Shown: positions 8,967 through 17,215, counted from the first letter of the stretch. The stretch: 64,000 bases of DNA from CAJBVW01 sp964457335 (GCA_964457335.1 CAYWGD010000002.1:124001-188000); one strand, 5' to 3'. A program made the numbers and translations. Notes: generated by a model from the letters alone, not told the origin.

Positions 8967-9812
8967 GTGACGCCCGAACACAAGAAGGTCGAGGCGCTGC
9001 TCGCCCTGGGCCGCGCCGAGGAGGCGGTGGCCCTGGCCGACCGCCTGCCCGGTCGCGAGACCCCGTCGGTCGACTTCCTGCGCCTGCGCGGGCGCGCGCT
9101 CCGCGCGGCCGGCCGCGTGTTCGACGCGGAGGCCAGCTTCCGCGAGGCGCTCGGGCTGCAGCCCGGCGATCCGGGGCTGCTCGCCGACCTCGCGACCACG
9201 CTCCTCGGCCAGCGCCGCCTCAAGGACGCGCTGCCGTACGCGCGCGAGGCCGTGACGCTGCGGCCCGACGTGGCGGCCTACCACTGCCTCCGCGGCGTCG
9301 TGGCCGAGTCGCTCGGCTACGACGAGGAGGCCGAGCACGCGCTCATGGCCGCCCGCGAGCTCGCGCCGGCCGACGCCGAGGCCCACACGGTGTACGGCTA
9401 CCACGCGCTCCGCCAGGGCCGCGTGGCCGACGCCGAGCGGGCCTTCGGCGACGCGCTCGCGCTCCACCCCGACCGCGCCGAGGCCCTGCGCGGCCTCGCC
9501 CGCTGCGCCGCCGCGCGCGGCGACTGGCCCGCCGCGCGGGTCCGCTGGCTCGACGCGCTCTCCGCGGACCCGCGCCAGAACGACCGGGAGCTCGCGTCCT
9601 CGCTGGTGCTCGGGCACCCCGCGCTCGCGCCGGTCCGCGCCGTGTCGCGCGTCCCGAGCGCCGTCTCCATCGCGCTCGCGGCGGCCGCCGGGGCGCTCTT
9701 CCTGCTGTTCCCGCAGGCCCCCGGCGGGCTCGCGGCGACGGTCTTCTTCCTCGCGGGCGCCGCCGCCGGGCCGCTCGCGCGCTCCGCGCTGGATCGGCGC
9801 GCCCGCACCTGA
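8967..9812 (+). CDS. TPR-repeat protein with C-terminal membrane hairpin
   Basis: A 281-aa protein made mainly of tetratricopeptide repeats (about residues 5-205; repeated A-x-x-x-F-x-x-A-L-x-L-x-P pattern), followed by two hydrophobic segments (about 226-243 and 247-265) that should form a membrane hairpin. The TPR part therefore faces the cytoplasm as a docking surface. The GTG at 8967 was chosen because CGGAG lies 7 nt upstream and the TPR pattern begins right after it; longer in-frame readings give low-complexity sequence. It ends 14 bp before a TPR-AAA ATPase gene, so the two probably form one operon and one complex. Exact partner unknown. Confidence 0.8.
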   Translation: MTPEHKKVEALLALGRAEEAVALADRLPGRETPSVDFLRLRGRALRAAGRVFDAEASFREALGLQPGDPGLLADLATTLLGQRRLKDALPYAREAVTLRPDVAAYHCLRGVVAESLGYDEEAEHALMAARELAPADAEAHTVYGYHALRQGRVADAERAFGDALALHPDRAEALRGLARCAAARGDWPAARVRWLDALSADPRQNDRELASSLVLGHPALAPVRAVSRVPSAVSIALAAAAGALFLLFPQAPGGLAATVFFLAGAAAGPLARSALDRRART

Positions 9813-9826
9813 ACCCGGAGCCCTCC

Positions 9827-11125
9827 GTGGCCGACGCCGTCACCGCTCTCCGCGAGGCCCTCGCGTTCTCCCCCGACAACGTGCCGCTCCGCCTGCACCT
9901 CGCGCGCACCCTGCTCGACGCCGGCCGGTACGCCGAGGCCGCCACGGAGCTCCGCGAAGTCCTCGCGCGCGCGCCCGATCGCGCCGACGCGCGTCTCGCC
10001 GCCGGCCTCGCGGCGCGTGAGCTCGGCGACGACCCGCGCGTGGTCGACCACTGGTGGCCCGTGCGCGCCGAGCTCGACCCCGAGGACCTGCGCGACCTCG
10101 CGCGCGCGGCCCTGCGGATCGGCGCGCGCGACAAGGCCCAGGCCGCCTACGACGAGGTGCTGGCGCGCGACTCCGCGCTGCGCGATCTCGAGCTCGACCG
10201 CGGCCTGCGCCTCCAGGTGGTGGAGACCGCGCCCGTCGAGGAGCCGCCGAAGCCGGTGCGCCAGCGCCCGACCATCACGTTCGCGGACGTAGGCGGGCTC
10301 GAGGCGCTCAAAGAGCGGCTGCGGATGGACATCATCTACCCGCTGCAGCGGCCCGATCTCTTCAAGGCCTACGGCAAGAAGGTGGGCGGAGGCGTGCTCC
10401 TGTACGGGCCGCCCGGCGTGGGCAAGACGCACCTCGCGCGCGCGGCGGCGGGGGAGTGCGAGGCGAGCTTCGTGGTGGTCGAGATCCAGCAGGTGCTCGA
10501 CATGTGGCTCGGCGAGAGCGAGAAGCGCCTGCACCAGATCTTCGAGAAGGCGCGCGACGAGGCGCCCACCATCCTGTTCTTCGACGAGATCGAGGCCATC
10601 GGCGCCGCGCGGCACCAGCTCCGGCACGGCCCCGGCCGTCGCATGGTCAACCAGCTCCTCGCCGAGCTCGACGGCGTGGGCGCGCAGAACGAGCGCGTGC
10701 TGGTCCTCGGCGCGACGAACGCGCCCTGGGACGTCGACCCCGCGCTCCGGCGCCCGGGTCGCTTCGACCGCGTCGTGTTCGTGCCGCCACCCGACGTGGC
10801 GGCGCGCGCCGAGGTGCTCCGCATCGCGTTCCGGGACCGCCCAACCGAGAACCTCGACCTGGACGCGATCGCGCGCCGGACCGCCCGCTACTCGGGCGCC
10901 GACCTCGTGCACCTCGCGGAGGTGGCGAGCGAGCGCGCGCTCGGCGAGGCGCTGCGCACCGGCAAGGTGCGCGCCATCAACCAGAGCGACGTGATCGCGT
11001 CCCTCGACAAGGTGCGCCCCACCACGGTCGAGTGGCTGGACGTGGCGCGGCGGTACGTCACCTACGCGAACCAGGCGGGGCTCTACGACGACGTGAAGAC
11101 GTACCTGGAGAAGGGGCCGGAGTAG
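9827..11125 (+). CDS. TPR-AAA ATPase of the Vps4/CDC48/FtsH type
   Basis: The N-terminal ~125 residues are TPR-like helices. The AAA module follows, from ITFADVGGLEALKE (about 150): Walker A GPPGVGKT (194-201), pore-loop region VLDMWLGESEKR, Walker B ILFFDEIEA (249-257), sensor 1 LGATN, and arginine finger RPGRFDR. It is a single-ring AAA without the FtsH protease or a visible substrate-binding MIT domain, so remodelling rather than proteolysis is expected. The GTG at 9827 has CGGAG 6 nt upstream. Together with the preceding TPR membrane protein it looks like a two-gene remodelling unit. The combination of TPR and Vps4-like AAA is known in myxobacteria, but the substrates are not. Confidence 0.85.
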   Translation: MADAVTALREALAFSPDNVPLRLHLARTLLDAGRYAEAATELREVLARAPDRADARLAAGLAARELGDDPRVVDHWWPVRAELDPEDLRDLARAALRIGARDKAQAAYDEVLARDSALRDLELDRGLRLQVVETAPVEEPPKPVRQRPTITFADVGGLEALKERLRMDIIYPLQRPDLFKAYGKKVGGGVLLYGPPGVGKTHLARAAAGECEASFVVVEIQQVLDMWLGESEKRLHQIFEKARDEAPTILFFDEIEAIGAARHQLRHGPGRRMVNQLLAELDGVGAQNERVLVLGATNAPWDVDPALRRPGRFDRVVFVPPPDVAARAEVLRIAFRDRPTENLDLDAIARRTARYSGADLVHLAEVASERALGEALRTGKVRAINQSDVIASLDKVRPTTVEWLDVARRYVTYANQAGLYDDVKTYLEKGPE

Positions 11126-11299
11126 GGTAGATTGGTGGCGGAGACCGAGATGGCCACCGCCCTCCCCACCCCCCAGCACAAGCACCCGCCCCGCAAGTAG
11201 GTCGGGCCCCTGCGCCACGCGCGCGAGGGGACCGGAGGGCAGCGCGGGCGTCGCGCGGCTCCGGGCCGGAGGCCACGGGTGTGCCGGCGGCCCGCGCTG

Positions 11300-11324
11300 G
11301 TCGGCCGCCGCGCGGGCGGCCGAC
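11300..11324. terminator. Hairpin between convergent genes
   Basis: Perfect 10-bp stem GTCGGCCGCC / GGCGGCCGAC with a 5-nt loop, in the gap between the AAA ATPase (+) and asparaginase (-). No U-tract follows on either strand, so it is a candidate bidirectional stem rather than a canonical intrinsic terminator. Confidence 0.45.
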
Positions 11325-11358
11325 GGAGGGGCTCCGCCCCGACCCCGGAGGGCACCGG

Positions 11359-11378
11359 CCCCCGCGTCTTCGCGGGGG
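11359..11378. terminator. Second hairpin between convergent genes
   Basis: Perfect 8-bp stem CCCCCGCG / CGCGGGGG closing a TCTT tetraloop, 13 bp beyond the asparaginase stop. It likely stabilises or ends both convergent transcripts. The whole gap 11126-11390 otherwise holds only low-complexity G/C sequence. Confidence 0.5.
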
Positions 11379-11390
11379 ACGCGCCCCGGA

Positions 11391-12359
11391 TCAGCTCCAG
11401 GCGGCCCGACGCTCGCCCACCAGCGCGCCGACGACGTTCTTGACCTGGTCGCCGGGGAGCGCGACGTCGGCGGGGAGGACGCCCGGGGCGACCTCGGCGA
11501 GCACGGCGCGGAGGGCCGGGCCGAGCGCGACGGAGGCGCCGGTGAGGCACTTCACGGCGATGCCGAGGCCGCGGTCGGGGAGGGCGACGCAGAGGAGCCC
11601 CTCGGCGCCGCGCTTGGCGGTGGCGGGCTCGGTGAGGGCGCGGGCGAGGAGCGCGTCGAGCTCCTTCGGGGAGCTGGTGAGCTCGGGCTCGCGGTGCATG
11701 GCCCAGCCGACGCGGCCGGCGAGGCCCCGCTCGGCCTCCGGGGCGCGCATCTCGGCGGCGAGGCGGGCGAAGGCGCGCGCCATCGCGTCGACCGGAGCGT
11801 GGAAGGTGGGGACGCCGCAGCCGTCGACGGCGGTGGGCGTGGCGCAGCCGCACCACTCCTGCATCCGCGCGGCGTTGACGCGCTGGAGCGGGTGGTCGGC
11901 GGGGCGGTAGTCGGGGTCCCAGCCACGCGCGGTGGCGGCGGCGAGCATGAAGGTGTGCTTGCCGGAGCAGTTGTTGTGGAGCGCGGTGGCGTCGGCGCCG
12001 GCGCGGGCGAGGGCGCGCGCGCTCGCCTCGTGGCTCGGCCAGTGCGTGCCGCACTTCAGCCCGTCGACCGAGAGCCCGAAGCGCTGGAGCAGCGACTCGA
12101 CCAGCGCGGTGTGGGCGGGCGTGGCGCCGTGGCTCGCGGCGCCGATGGCGAGCTCGGCGTCGGTCAGCGCGGCGACGGTGTCGGCGGGCAGCTGCTCGAG
12201 CGAGCTCACGAGCTGCATCGGCTTGGACGAGCTCCGCCAGAAGCACGCGAACGCGCCGCCGACGGACCAGCGGACACCTTCTGCGTCCGCGACGGCGGCG
12301 ACGACGGGATGGACGGTCTCCACGAGACCGCCCCGGAGCTGCTCGACGACCAGGGGCAT
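11391..12359 (-). CDS. L-asparaginase II (thermolabile, Rhizobium-type)
   Basis: Hydrolyses asparagine to aspartate and ammonia; belongs to the Rhizobium etli AnsA-like family (Asparaginase_II), which is unrelated in fold to E. coli AnsA/AnsB. The 322-aa length is normal. Family signatures seen: FWRSSSKPMQL near the N-terminus (about 41-51), GAASHGATPAHT (~73-84), the C-G-x-H-W block, and the highly conserved NNCSGKHTFML with its active-site Ser-x-x-Lys. No signal peptide, so it is cytoplasmic. ATG start at 12359 with no Shine-Dalgarno but TACGAG exactly 12 nt upstream. It is divergent from the zincin-like gene (73 bp), each side with a candidate leaderless promoter. Confidence 0.92.
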   Translation of the reverse strand: MPLVVEQLRGGLVETVHPVVAAVADAEGVRWSVGGAFACFWRSSSKPMQLVSSLEQLPADTVAALTDAELAIGAASHGATPAHTALVESLLQRFGLSVDGLKCGTHWPSHEASARALARAGADATALHNNCSGKHTFMLAAATARGWDPDYRPADHPLQRVNAARMQEWCGCATPTAVDGCGVPTFHAPVDAMARAFARLAAEMRAPEAERGLAGRVGWAMHREPELTSSPKELDALLARALTEPATAKRGAEGLLCVALPDRGLGIAVKCLTGASVALGPALRAVLAEVAPGVLPADVALPGDQVKNVVGALVGERRAAWS

Positions 12360-12365
12360 GCGGCC

Positions 12366-12371
12366 CTCGTA
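12366..12371 (-). promoter_or_regulatory. Candidate leaderless -10 element of the asparaginase gene
   Basis: TACGAG (within TTACGAG) on the - strand; its T is 12 nt upstream of the ATG at 12359, with no Shine-Dalgarno between. Confidence 0.5.
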
Positions 12372-12420
12372 ATCCCGCGTGCGGGCGCGCCGCCATCGGG
12401 CGGACCGGGCCCGATCGGAT

Positions 12421-12426
12421 TAGACG
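12421..12426 (+). promoter_or_regulatory. Candidate leaderless -10 element of the zincin-like gene
   Basis: TAGACG (within GGATTAGACG); its T is 12 nt upstream of the GTG at 12433. No Shine-Dalgarno. Shares the 73-bp divergent region with the asparaginase element. Confidence 0.5.
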
Positions 12427-12432
12427 CCGGCC

Positions 12433-13044
12433 GTGTCCGACTACGAACGCCCGATCCTGGCCCGCTACCGCGATCCCCTCGACCTCGTGTGGCTCGCGAC
12501 CGCCCGGCGCCTCGGCCTCCGCGTGCGCCGCAACCCGGCGATCTTCTCCGCCACCGACGGCACCGGCCTCCTGGAGCTCGGCCCCTTCGACACGCTCGAT
12601 CCGGACGACACGACCGCCCAGATGATCCTGCACGAGCTCTGCCACTGGATCACCAACGGGCTCGAGACCTTTCACGAGCGCGACTGGGGTTTTGCGCTCG
12701 ACGCGGAGCTCGACTGGCGCGAGCACGCCTGCCTGCGCCTGCAGGCGGGGCTGACCGAGCGCTACGGGCTGCGCCACCTGCTCGCTCCGACGAGCCAGTT
12801 CCGCGCCTACTACGACGCCATCCCCGCCGACGTGCTGGCGCCGCTCCCGGGCTGGCCGCACGAGGAGGAGGTGGTCGCGCTCGCGGCGGTGGCGCTCGAG
12901 CGCGCCGCCGGGGAGCCGTGGGGCGCGCCGATGGCGTCGGCGTTCCAGGCCACCGCGAAGCTGCGCGACGCGCTCGCGCCGTTCCTGCCCGACTACGCGA
13001 CCGACCTCGAGGCGGACGAGCTCCCGAGCCTCTGGGGGCGGTAG
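12433..13044 (+). CDS. Putative zincin-like metalloprotein (HELCHW motif)
   Basis: 203-aa cytoplasmic protein of no named family that I recognise. The segment MILHELCHWITNG (about residues 65-77) fits the HExxH zinc-binding motif of gluzincin/zincin peptidases, and downstream WGFALDAELDWREHACLRLQ supplies Glu/His residues that could be the third ligand. The protein is about the size of a SprT or minimal metallopeptidase domain. Start is GTG at 12433. Its stop overlaps the aat GTG by 1 bp (TAGTG), so it is probably cotranscribed and coupled with aat, an N-end-rule enzyme. A role in protein turnover would fit that neighbour, but this is inference. Confidence 0.65.
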   Translation: MSDYERPILARYRDPLDLVWLATARRLGLRVRRNPAIFSATDGTGLLELGPFDTLDPDDTTAQMILHELCHWITNGLETFHERDWGFALDAELDWREHACLRLQAGLTERYGLRHLLAPTSQFRAYYDAIPADVLAPLPGWPHEEEVVALAAVALERAAGEPWGAPMASAFQATAKLRDALAPFLPDYATDLEADELPSLWGR

Positions 13045-13751
13045 TGCCCGTCTACCGGCTGAACGAGCTGCCGCTGTTCCCGCCCCCCGAGCTGGCCGAG
13101 GCGGGCGGGCTCCTCGCCGTGGGCGGGGATCTGCGCCCGGAGCGGCTCCTCGCGGCGTACCGCGCGGGCATCTTCCCCTGGTACAGCGAGGGGCAGCCGA
13201 TCTGGTGGCACTCGCCCGACCCGCGCTTCGTGCTCGAGCCGGACAAGCTGCACGTGCCGCGCAGCCTCGCGAAGATCATCCGGCGGGGCGACTACGAGAT
13301 CCGCTTCGACACGGCGTTCGGCGACGTGATCCGCGCGTGCGCGCGGCGTCCGCGCCCGAACCAGCGGGGGACGTGGATCACCCGCGACATGGTGCGCGCC
13401 TACGAGCGGCTCTTCGACCTCGGGCTCGCGCACTCCGCGGAGGCCTGGCAGGACGGCAAGCTCGTCGGCGGGCTCTACGGCGTGTCCCTCGGCGACGTGT
13501 ACTTCGGCGAGAGCATGTTCGCGGAGGCGCCCGACGCGAGCAAGTGCGCGTTCGTGGTGCTCGTGCGCTGGATGCGCGCCCGCGGCGTCGGGCTCGTCGA
13601 CAGCCAGGTCTACACCGACCACCTCGCGCGCTTCGGCGCCGAGGAGTGGCCGCGCGCCCAGTACCTCGCCCGGCTCCACGCGCTCGTGGACCGCGAGACC
13701 CGCCAGGGACCCTGGCGCCTCGAGCCCGGCGACCCCGCCCTCACCCTCTGA
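13044..13751 (+). CDS. aat: Leucyl/phenylalanyl-tRNA--protein transferase
   Basis: Transfers Leu or Phe from aminoacyl-tRNA to proteins with N-terminal Lys/Arg, marking them for ClpAPS (N-end rule). The 235-aa protein is full length. Family blocks: FPPPELA, GLLAVGGDL, YRAGIFPWYSEGQPIWWHSPDPR (about 32-54), RGTWIT, and the core GLYGVSLGDVYFGESMF (~143-159) followed by ASKCAF. The GTG start at 13044 overlaps the stop of the zincin-like gene by one base. The prolyl aminopeptidase gene follows 15 bp later, so three protein-processing genes appear to share a transcript. Confidence 0.95.
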   Translation: MPVYRLNELPLFPPPELAEAGGLLAVGGDLRPERLLAAYRAGIFPWYSEGQPIWWHSPDPRFVLEPDKLHVPRSLAKIIRRGDYEIRFDTAFGDVIRACARRPRPNQRGTWITRDMVRAYERLFDLGLAHSAEAWQDGKLVGGLYGVSLGDVYFGESMFAEAPDASKCAFVVLVRWMRARGVGLVDSQVYTDHLARFGAEEWPRAQYLARLHALVDRETRQGPWRLEPGDPALTL

Positions 13752-13766
13752 CCCTCGGAGCCCCGC

Positions 13767-14732
13767 GTGCCCCTCTTCCCCCCGATCGAGACCCGCGTGA
13801 CCGGCATGCTGCCCGTTTCGTCGCTGCACACCGTGTACTTCGAGGAGTCGGGCAACCCCGACGGCATCCCCGTCGTGTTCGTGCACGGCGGACCCGGCGC
13901 GGGCACCGAGGCGACGCACCGCCGCTTCTTCGACCCCGCGCGTTACCGGATCGTGTTGTTCGACCAGCGCGGGAGCGGCCGGAGCACGCCGCACGCCGAG
14001 CTGCGCGAGAACACGACCTGGGACCTCGTCGCCGACATGGAGCGGATCCGCGAGCACCTCGGCATCCAGAAGTGGGCCGTGTTCGGGGGCAGCTGGGGCA
14101 GCACCCTCGCGCTCGCCTACGCCGAGACGCACCCCGAGCGGGTGCTCGGGCTCGTGCTCCGCGGGGTGTTCCTGCTCCGCGACAAGGAGATCGACTGGTT
14201 CTACCAGGGCGGCGCGCACTTCCTCTTCCCGGACGCCTGGGAGGAGTACCTCGCGGCGATCCCCGGCGAGGAGCGCAACGATCTCGTGGCCGCCTACTAC
14301 AAGCGCCTCACGTCGGAGAACGCCGAGGAGCGGCTCGCGGCCGCGCGCGCGTGGAGTACCTGGGAGGCCCGCACGAGCAAGCTCCTCGTGAGCGAGGACC
14401 TCGTGAAGAAGTACGACGACGCCATGTTCGCGCTCGCGTTCGCGCGCATCGAGTGTCACTACTTCATCCACCGCGGCTTCTTCGGCCGCGACGACCACCT
14501 GCTCCACTACGCCTCCCGGCTCAAGGACATCCCCGGGTGGATCGTGCAGGGGCGCTACGACGTGGTGTGCCCGATGACGTCCGCGTGGGAGCTGCACCGG
14601 GCGTGGCCCGAGGCGAAGCTCGTCGTGGTCCCGGACGCCGGGCACAGCGCGTTCGAGCCCGGGATCGAGGCCGAGCTCGTCGCGGCGACCCAGGCGTTGG
14701 CCGATCGGTTGGGCGTCGCGAACGCCGGCTGA
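13767..14732 (+). CDS. pip: Prolyl aminopeptidase (alpha/beta hydrolase, S33)
   Basis: Releases N-terminal proline from peptides in the cytoplasm. 321 aa, the usual size. Oxyanion-hole HGGPG (40-44), FDQRGSGRS (65-73), nucleophile elbow GGSWGS with Ser109, and the late motif VPDAGHSAFEPG with the catalytic His. The substrate-specific GGAHFLFPDAWEEYL region (~150) matches the family cap. The GTG start at 13767 follows a TCGGAG Shine-Dalgarno. Third gene of the apparent zincin/aat/pip operon. Confidence 0.93.
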   Translation: MPLFPPIETRVTGMLPVSSLHTVYFEESGNPDGIPVVFVHGGPGAGTEATHRRFFDPARYRIVLFDQRGSGRSTPHAELRENTTWDLVADMERIREHLGIQKWAVFGGSWGSTLALAYAETHPERVLGLVLRGVFLLRDKEIDWFYQGGAHFLFPDAWEEYLAAIPGEERNDLVAAYYKRLTSENAEERLAAARAWSTWEARTSKLLVSEDLVKKYDDAMFALAFARIECHYFIHRGFFGRDDHLLHYASRLKDIPGWIVQGRYDVVCPMTSAWELHRAWPEAKLVVVPDAGHSAFEPGIEAELVAATQALADRLGVANAG

Positions 14733-14749
14733 CGCCCCACTTACATCCC

Positions 14750-14778
14750 TTGTTGGGGCAGAGCCCGGGGTGTACCCT
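14750..14778 (+). promoter_or_regulatory. Candidate sigma-70-type promoter of the Flp pilin gene
   Basis: TTGTTG (14750-14755) and TACCCT (14773-14778) with a 17-bp spacer, in the 69-bp gap before the pilin gene. The transcript would carry a short leader with the AAGGAG Shine-Dalgarno. Prediction from sequence only. Confidence 0.45.
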
Positions 14779-14801
14779 GGTGATCGAGCAAGGAGCCTGA
14801 A

Positions 14802-14975
14802 ATGGAACGTGCGTGGGGGAAGCTCCTCCGTGACGAGCGTGGCGCGACCTCGATCGAGTACGCGCTGATCGGCACGCTCGTGTCGGTCGCGTTGATCACG
14901 GCGCTGACCAACTTCTCCGAGAGCATGGGCGTCCTCTACACGATCATCGACGCGATCGCTGGCGTGATCGCCTAG
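14802..14975 (+). CDS. Flp/Fap-type pilin subunit
   Basis: 57-aa type IVb prepilin of the tight-adherence (Tad) family. A basic leader MERAWGKLLRDERG ends before the prepilin peptidase site. The mature part begins A-T-S-I-E-Y-A-L with the conserved Glu5, and continues in one hydrophobic helix (LIGTLVSVALITALTNF). A strong AAGGAG lies 6 nt before the ATG. No tad/cpa assembly genes are nearby, so it must use machinery elsewhere or be a stray paralogue. Its stop codon overlaps the stop of the convergent GH31 gene (TAG at 14973-14975 against 14972-14974). Confidence 0.9.
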   Translation: MERAWGKLLRDERGATSIEYALIGTLVSVALITALTNFSESMGVLYTIIDAIAGVIA

Positions 14976-17209
14976 CGGGCGTAGACCTCGAGCGTGTAGG
15001 TGCGCTCGGTGTCCCCGTCGATGGTGAGCGTGAGGCCCCCGGCGGTGAGCGACCCGGACGCGAAGGTGTCGGTGGTGGTGCCGGAGCCGGTGGCGGCGCC
15101 GTCCGTGGCGTAGGCGGTCCCGTCCGCCTCGGTGAAGGCGCCCGCGGCGCCGGCGAACACGCGCACGACCCGCGCGGTGTCGGCGTCGTCCAGCGTGGAG
15201 ACGCCGTCGAGCGCGCCGGAAACGAGCGTGTCGGGCGCGTCCGCGAAGAGCGGGACGATGGCGCCCGCGGGCGCGAACACCGCGATCTCGTCGACGGGCA
15301 CGTCGTGCCAGCCGCTCTCGGCGGGGGCGCCGGTCCAGAAGTCGAACCAGGTCGTGCCCGCCGGCAGCGCCACGTCCCGCCCGGTGACGCCCGCCTCGAG
15401 GACCGGGGCGACGAAGAGGGAGGGCCCGAGGAGCCAGGCGTCGGAGCGGCCCCACTCCTCGTCCGGGTAGAGGAGGAAAGGCGCGAGGAGGAGCGGGCGC
15501 CCGGTCTCGGTGGCCGCCTCGGCGAGGCCCCGCCGGTAGGGGAACAGGCGGGTGTGGACGTCTCCCCAGCGCGCGTAGTGGGCGAGCGTCTCGGCGTCGG
15601 AGTCGAACTGCCAGTTGTCGTCCTTGTAGGCGCCGTGGTGCGTCCGCATGATGGGCGAGAGCGCGCCGAGCGTGCACCAGCGGAACCAGAGCTCCTTGTC
15701 GGAGGGGTCGTTCCCGAGCGAGCTGTAGCCGGCGATGTCGTGCGTCCAGACGGGCACGCCGGCGATGCTCGCGCCGAGCCCCAGCGGGACGACCGTGGGG
15801 AAGCCGTCGTCGGTGTCGTAGGAGGTGCGTTGGTCACCGCCCCAGGTGACGGGGGAGAGCGTGGCGAGGCCGGTCCAGCCGCTGCGGCTGAACGTGACGG
15901 CGTCGCGGCCGTCCGTGGCGGCCGCGACGGTGGACTGCCACCAGAGCGGGTAGGCGTTGTGGTCGTCGACGGCGTCGGCCCCGTCGAGCACGGCGTCGGG
16001 CGGGAGCCACTCGCCGTAGTCGGCCATCCACCCGTCGAAGCCGACGTCGAGCGCGGCCTCCATCTTGGCGACGGCCCAGTCGCGCGCGTCCTGCCGCGAG
16101 AGGTCGAGCACGCTCGTGGGGTCGAAGGTGACGCCGGTGAAGAGGTAGGGGTCGCCGTCCGCGGTGCGGATCGTGTAGGGCTCGGCCTCGGCCCAGGTCG
16201 CGGTGGGCTCGGCGACGAAGGGCGAGAAGTAGGCGAGCCACTTGAACCCGGCGGCCTCGAGCTCGGCGTCGAGCGCGGCGGCGTCCGGGTAGAGCGTGTC
16301 GTCGAGCGACCACTCGAGCGTGAGGTGGTAGCCGTACGCGGTCTGCTCGGCGCCCTTCCAGTCCTCGGTCCAGATGACGGAGGAGGGGGCGCCGGCGCCG
16401 CGGAGCGACTCGGCGACGGCGCGGACGCGGTCGACGCCGCCCACGGCGTCGTTCCAGGGCGCGAAGGCCCAGTCGGGGGGCAGGACCGGGGTGCCCGCGG
16501 CGAGCGCGTGGTGCTCGACGATCTCGAGCGCGGTGTCGCCCTCGAAGAGCAGGAAGAGCGCCTCGTCCTGCCAGGCGTCGACGGTCCAGCGGTCGCCCGT
16601 GCAGAGGTCGACCTCCACGCGCGAGGCCCCGCCCAGCGCCAGCCCGAGCGGCTCCGGGCGGAGCAGGAAGGGGTCGGGGAAGCTCGTCGCGTGCTTCGTG
16701 CCCGTCAGGAACCAGTCCTCCGGCGGGTCGTCGTCGTCGACCTTGCCGATGCCGGGCTCGCCGACCCAGAGGGGGAAGGCCTCGCCGGCATGGTCGACGT
16801 CGACGTGGGAGCCGAGGCCGGCGAAGCGGTCGTCGCCGGTGCAGGGCGCGTTCCAGCGGACGCGGTTGCCCGCGCCGCGGACCGTCACCTGGAGGACGCT
16901 GCCCGCGGCGGCGAGCTGGAGCCCGCCGATCTGCTCGCCGTCGGCGTCGTGGAGCGCGGCCTCGAGCACGGGATCGTGGCCGTAGGGGGCCTGGACGTAC
17001 GCGGTCGTCCAGGTGGTCTCGCCGCCGGTGAGCCGGTAGCTCCCCGTCTGCATCTCCAGCGCCTCGTCGCCATCGCCGACGGAGAAGCGCAGGTCGGTCA
17101 CCAGCGGCTGGCCGCGGCTCCCGGTGATGGTGAGGGCGCCGTCATCGACCGTGACGGTGAAGGCCCCGACCGTGGACGGGGGCGCGCAGGCGAAGAGGAG
17201 GAGGAGCAC
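14972..17209 (-). CDS. Glycoside hydrolase family 31 lipoprotein (alpha-glycosidase)
   Basis: The 745-aa protein begins with a very short lipoprotein signal (M-L-L-L-L-F-A-C, Cys8), so it acts at the cell surface or periplasm. The GH31 domains run from a beta-sandwich (~30-230) to a TIM barrel: WTEDWKG (~290), catalytic nucleophile in GFDGWMADYGEWLP (~394-407), acid/base region TWGGDQ, and VWTHDIAGYSS. Overall order matches YihQ-like members, but the Arg-x-x-Trp I recall as a sulfoquinovosidase marker reads His-Leu-Thr-Leu here, so an alpha-glucosidase or -xylosidase is more likely. GTG start at 17209 with TACACT exactly 12 nt upstream and no Shine-Dalgarno. Confidence 0.88.
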   Translation of the reverse strand: MLLLLFACAPPSTVGAFTVTVDDGALTITGSRGQPLVTDLRFSVGDGDEALEMQTGSYRLTGGETTWTTAYVQAPYGHDPVLEAALHDADGEQIGGLQLAAAGSVLQVTVRGAGNRVRWNAPCTGDDRFAGLGSHVDVDHAGEAFPLWVGEPGIGKVDDDDPPEDWFLTGTKHATSFPDPFLLRPEPLGLALGGASRVEVDLCTGDRWTVDAWQDEALFLLFEGDTALEIVEHHALAAGTPVLPPDWAFAPWNDAVGGVDRVRAVAESLRGAGAPSSVIWTEDWKGAEQTAYGYHLTLEWSLDDTLYPDAAALDAELEAAGFKWLAYFSPFVAEPTATWAEAEPYTIRTADGDPYLFTGVTFDPTSVLDLSRQDARDWAVAKMEAALDVGFDGWMADYGEWLPPDAVLDGADAVDDHNAYPLWWQSTVAAATDGRDAVTFSRSGWTGLATLSPVTWGGDQRTSYDTDDGFPTVVPLGLGASIAGVPVWTHDIAGYSSLGNDPSDKELWFRWCTLGALSPIMRTHHGAYKDDNWQFDSDAETLAHYARWGDVHTRLFPYRRGLAEAATETGRPLLLAPFLLYPDEEWGRSDAWLLGPSLFVAPVLEAGVTGRDVALPAGTTWFDFWTGAPAESGWHDVPVDEIAVFAPAGAIVPLFADAPDTLVSGALDGVSTLDDADTARVVRVFAGAAGAFTEADGTAYATDGAATGSGTTTDTFASGSLTAGGLTLTIDGDTERTYTLEVYAR

Positions 17210-17215
17210 GGCCGC

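Noticed and set aside
2021..9223. 2400-codon frame on the - strand
   Set aside because: Only the last 220 codons (exbB) are real; the remainder is antisense to hrpB and others and has no domain structure.
11135..11200. Tiny frame VAETEMATALPTPQHKHPPRK after the AAA ATPase gene
   Set aside because: 21 residues at most, no Shine-Dalgarno, no signal or conserved feature, and it sits in low-complexity G/C sequence.
14972..17209. Sulfoquinovosidase assignment for the GH31 gene
   Set aside because: Key residues remembered for that activity are not at the expected place, so the general GH31 call was kept.
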